From an uncultured Clostridia bacterium (lineage in GTDB: Bacteria; Bacillota_A; Clostridia; TANB77; CAG-508), in contig CAQOYX010000076.1 of assembly GCA_948852375.1 (NCBI GenBank), positions 1 to 7,484 on the forward strand: a DNA stretch of 7,484 nucleotides, in the 5' to 3' direction. Numbering within the stretch: position 1 is the first letter of the stretch; each line of letters opens with the position of its first letter. The notes below the pieces were generated by a model, which saw only the letters and a list, made by a program, of their open reading frames with translations, was not told the DNA's origin and made no database searches. Shown here in pieces: positions 5,548-7,484 of the stretch. Both the position numbers and the translations under genes were made by a program.

Positions 5548-5769
5548 TCATACATTAGACAAGCATTTTAATAAATACTCATAAATTGGTTTTCTATCTA
5601 CCATGGCTTCATTTTCTAGCATATATTTAAATTCTTCTTTGTTCACTACTTTTGCATTTTCAACTTCGCTTTCTTGTAAAATGATGTTTTCGATCTTTAT
5701 CTTTTCTACTTTTGCAATATAAAAGTCATAAATATGTCTTGAAATAGTGTACTTTTTTGAAAAATCATG
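5548..5769 (-). pseudogene. 3' remnant of a Nudix hydrolase gene
   Basis: A minus-strand frame of 73 codons runs from just after TAG (complement of 5770-5772) to TGA (complement of 5548-5550) with no ATG near its beginning. It contains SKKYTISRHIYDFYIAKV, then LQESEVENAKVVNKEEFKYM, ending with EYLLKCLSNV. This matches the C-terminal third of small Nudix hydrolases, where a strand such as YDFYIAK is followed by a polar stretch leading to the W-x-x-x-EEF-type helix. The catalytic Nudix box (G-x5-E-x7-REUxEExGU) is missing, because its place is taken by the guaA promoter and start. The remnant is therefore 5'-truncated and non-functional as an enzyme. Family assignment is by eye; a short functional peptide is unlikely. 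Confidence 0.6.
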
Positions 5770-5785
5770 CTAAAATATATATAAA
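5757..5785 (+). promoter_or_regulatory. Promoter of guaA
   Basis: -35 TTGAAA (5757-5762), a 17-bp spacer and -10 TATAAA (5780-5785) give a leader of under 20 nt before the start codon. TGCTAAAAT at 5768-5776 is an alternative extended -10. The leader is too short for a purine riboswitch, so no attenuation control of guaA is visible. Confidence 0.65.
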
Positions 5786-5795
5786 TTTGTTGTTT

Positions 5796-5801
5796 AGGAG
5801 G
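5796..5801 (+). promoter_or_regulatory. Ribosome binding site supporting the TTG start of guaA
   Basis: AGGAGG lies 8 bp before TTG at 5810-5812. No in-frame ATG is near, and the TTG start gives the normal GuaA N-terminus directly before the first beta strand (ETILILDF). Confidence 0.85.
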
Positions 5802-5809
5802 TTAATATT

Positions 5810-7349
5810 TTGAAAGATAATGAAACTATTTTAATTTTAGACTTTTTTGGTCAATATAATCAGTTAATTGCAAGACGTGTTAGAGAGTGCAATGTGTATT
5901 CGGAAATTGTGCCTTATGATATTTCAGTAGAAAAAATTAAAGAAAAAAATCCTAAGGGTATTATTTTTACAGGTGGTCCATCTAGTGTTTATGTGGATGA
6001 TGCTAAAATGTGTGACCCTAAAATTTTTGAACTTGGTATTCCTATTTTAGGAATTTGCTATGGTATGCAACTTATGACTCATATTTTGGGAGGCGTTGTT
6101 ACAAGAGCAGATAAACGTGAATATGGTGTTTTACCTGTTACTATCGATAATTCTTCTTTGTTATTTGAAGGATTTAGTGATGTAAATAATTGTTTAATGA
6201 GCCATACTGATTTTGTATCGCAAGTTCCAGAAGGATTTAAAGTAATAGGAAAAACTATCTCTTGCCCTACAGCAGCTATGGAAAATGCCGAAAAAAACTT
6301 TTATGGTATTCAATTCCATCCTGAGGTTAATAATACTGTAAATGGTACAAATATTATTAAAAACTTCTTATTTAATGTTTGTGAATGTTCTCGGAGATTG
6401 GAAAATGTCTTCTTTTGTAGAAGAAACTATTAAATCTTTAAAAGAAAAAATTGGAGATAAAAAAGCCTTATGTGCTTTATCTGGTGGTGTAGATTCTTCT
6501 GTTGCAGCAGTACTTGTTCATAAAGCAATTGGAAAGAATTTAACTTGTATTTTTGTTGACCATGGTCTTCTTCGTAAAAATGAAGGAGATGAAGTTGAAG
6601 AAATATTTAAAACACAATTTGATATAAATCTTATTCGTGTTAATGCAAAAGACCGCTTCTTGCAAAAACTTTCAGGAGTTACAGATCCAGAAACAAAAAG
6701 AAAAATTATTGGTGAAGAGTTTATTCGCGTATTTGAAGAAGAAGCTAAAAAAATTGGAACAGTTGATTATTTAGTACAAGGAACTATTTATCCTGATGTT
6801 ATAGAAAGTGGCTTAGGAAAAGGAACAACAATAAAAAGTCATCACAATGTTGGTGGACTTCCAGACTATGTTAATTTTAGAGAAATTGTTGAACCATTAA
6901 GAGATCTATTTAAAGACGAAGTTCGTAAAACTGGATTAGAATTAGGAATTCCACAAAACTTAGTATATCGCCAACCTTTCCCAGGGCCTGGGCTTGCAAT
7001 AAGAGTAATTGGGGATATTACAGATGCTAAATTAACTATTTTAAAAGATGCAGATGCTATTTTTAGAGAAGAAATTAAAAACGCAGGATTAGATAAAGAA
7101 ATTAACCAGTATTTTGCAGTATTAACTAATTTAAGAAGTGTTGGTGTTATGGGTGATGATAGAACATATGATTATACAATAGCACTTCGTGCTGTAACAA
7201 CATCGGATTTTATGACAGCTGTATGGAGTAAAATTCCTTATGAAATTTTAGAGAAAGTTTCAGCAAGAATTGTAAATGAAGTTTCATATGTTAACCGTGT
7301 TGTATATGATATAACAGGAAAACCTCCCGCAACTATTGAATGGGAATAA
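5810..7349 (+). CDS. guaA: GMP synthase (glutamine-hydrolysing), interrupted by a +1 frameshift between its two domains
   Basis: GuaA converts XMP, glutamine and ATP to GMP in the cytoplasm. The glutaminase domain (residues 1-190) has the oxyanion-loop region FTGGPSS, nucleophile C83 in GICYGMQ, and H170 and E172 in QFHPEV. The ATP-pyrophosphatase domain carries the P-loop SGGVDSS (224-230), and the C-terminal dimerisation domain has [12 protein letters not shown] and the canonical end PPATIEWE. In the zero frame the first part ends at TAA 6431-6433 after 207 codons. Dropping the C at 6392 gives [15 protein letters not shown] and a 512-aa enzyme, the usual length (B. subtilis 513), with no other lesion. 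The junction sits exactly in the interdomain linker. Alternatively the second part could start separately at ATG 6405, behind GGAG at 6393-6396, giving two subunits as in archaea. One oddity is D11-F-F-G-Q where DFGGQ or DFGSQ is normally invariant. Confidence 0.93.
6389..6395 (+). other. +1 frameshift site UCU-CGG-A in guaA
   Basis: Zero frame: UGU UCU CGG AGA UUG. Productive frame: UGU UCU (C) GGA GAU UGG, encoding C-S-G-D-W, the usual linker sequence leading into the ATP-pyrophosphatase domain. The extra base is C 6392. A 6-bp AU-rich stem, TCTTCT/AGAAGA (6408-6413 and 6419-6424), lies 13 nt downstream; whether it matters is unknown. No Shine-Dalgarno-like stimulator lies just upstream. 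Confidence 0.88.
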
Positions 7350-7356
7350 TTTATTG

Positions 7357-7399
7357 TAAAGAACTCTTAATTTTTTAGGAGTTCTTTAAAGATATTTTT
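7357..7399 (+). terminator. Terminator after guaA
   Basis: TAAAGAACTCTT (7357-7368) pairs with AGGAGTTCTTTA (7377-7388), one U-G pair included, and A/T pairs in the loop extend the stem further. A T-run, ATTTTTT, follows at 7393-7399 after a short gap. It begins 7 bp after the guaA stop codon. Confidence 0.7.
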
Positions 7400-7419
7400 T
7401 AGATAAGGCAAGGATTTTT

Positions 7420-7484
7420 ATGTATTTAAAATATATTGTAAAAGATGAATATTATTTGAATATAAAACAGATATTAAAAGAACA
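7420..7484 (+). CDS. Start of a further gene, possibly RluA-family pseudouridine synthase (partial)
   Basis: ATG 7420 follows AAGGA (7410-7414) at 5 bp and opens a frame of 21 codons that runs off the window: MYLKYIVKDEYYLNIKQILK and on. The beginning resembles the N-terminal strand and first helix of clostridial RluA-type 23S rRNA pseudouridine synthases (hydrophobic strand, EEY-like turn, then a helix ending in ILKE). Too little is present to be sure. No separate promoter is evident between the guaA terminator and this start. Confidence 0.4.
   Translation, partial: MYLKYIVKDEYYLNIKQILKE

Noticed and set aside
5770..5809. Purine riboswitch or other leader control of guaA
   Set aside because: The promoter lies too close to the start codon, and none of the conserved riboswitch loops is present.

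Overview
The window is very AT-rich (coding third positions mostly A or T, intergenic DNA close to pure A/T) with strong AGGAGG ribosome binding sites, TTG starts and consensus sigma-A promoters. A dipicolinate synthase gene and a LexA-controlled LysM protein point to a low-GC, spore-forming Bacillota, most likely in the Clostridia. No tRNA, rRNA, CRISPR array or IS element is visible.

Left third (1-2925, + strand): two full-length XerC/D-type tyrosine recombinases, both 324 aa and clearly paralogous, each with a complete R-K-H-R-H-Y catalytic set. The first starts at the very edge of the window (only the first base of its start codon is missing) and is followed 12 bp later by a 94-aa gene of unknown function. 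About 680 bp of non-coding, hairpin- and repeat-rich DNA separates this pair from the second recombinase.

Middle (2926-5405, genes on - strand): a palindromic REP-like element; a small membrane-anchored LysM protein of the YneA (SOS cell-division inhibitor) type, with a perfect LexA-type operator inside the 17-bp spacer of its promoter; dpaB (dipicolinate synthase flavoprotein subunit), broken by a +1 frameshift; and a 380-aa HD-domain protein. The C-terminal half of the HD protein is a YfbR-type 5'-nucleotidase domain, and its N-terminal half looks like a degenerate copy of the same domain.

Right third (5406-7484): a decayed 3' fragment of a Nudix hydrolase gene (- strand), then guaA (GMP synthetase, + strand), which also carries a +1 frameshift exactly between its glutaminase and ATP-pyrophosphatase domains, a terminator, and the first 21 codons of another gene, possibly an RluA-type pseudouridine synthase.

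The most interesting signal is that dpaB and guaA are interrupted in the same way. In each, one extra C sits directly before a GGA codon that encodes the expected glycine, so the zero frame reads NNU-CGG-A. Skipping the C restores proteins of normal family length (192 and 512 aa) with no other lesion. CGG occurs in frame only three times in about 1,900 codons here, and two of the three are these sites. Programmed +1 frameshifting at a hungry or unassigned CGG codon is therefore worth testing against the alternatives of mutation or assembly error.
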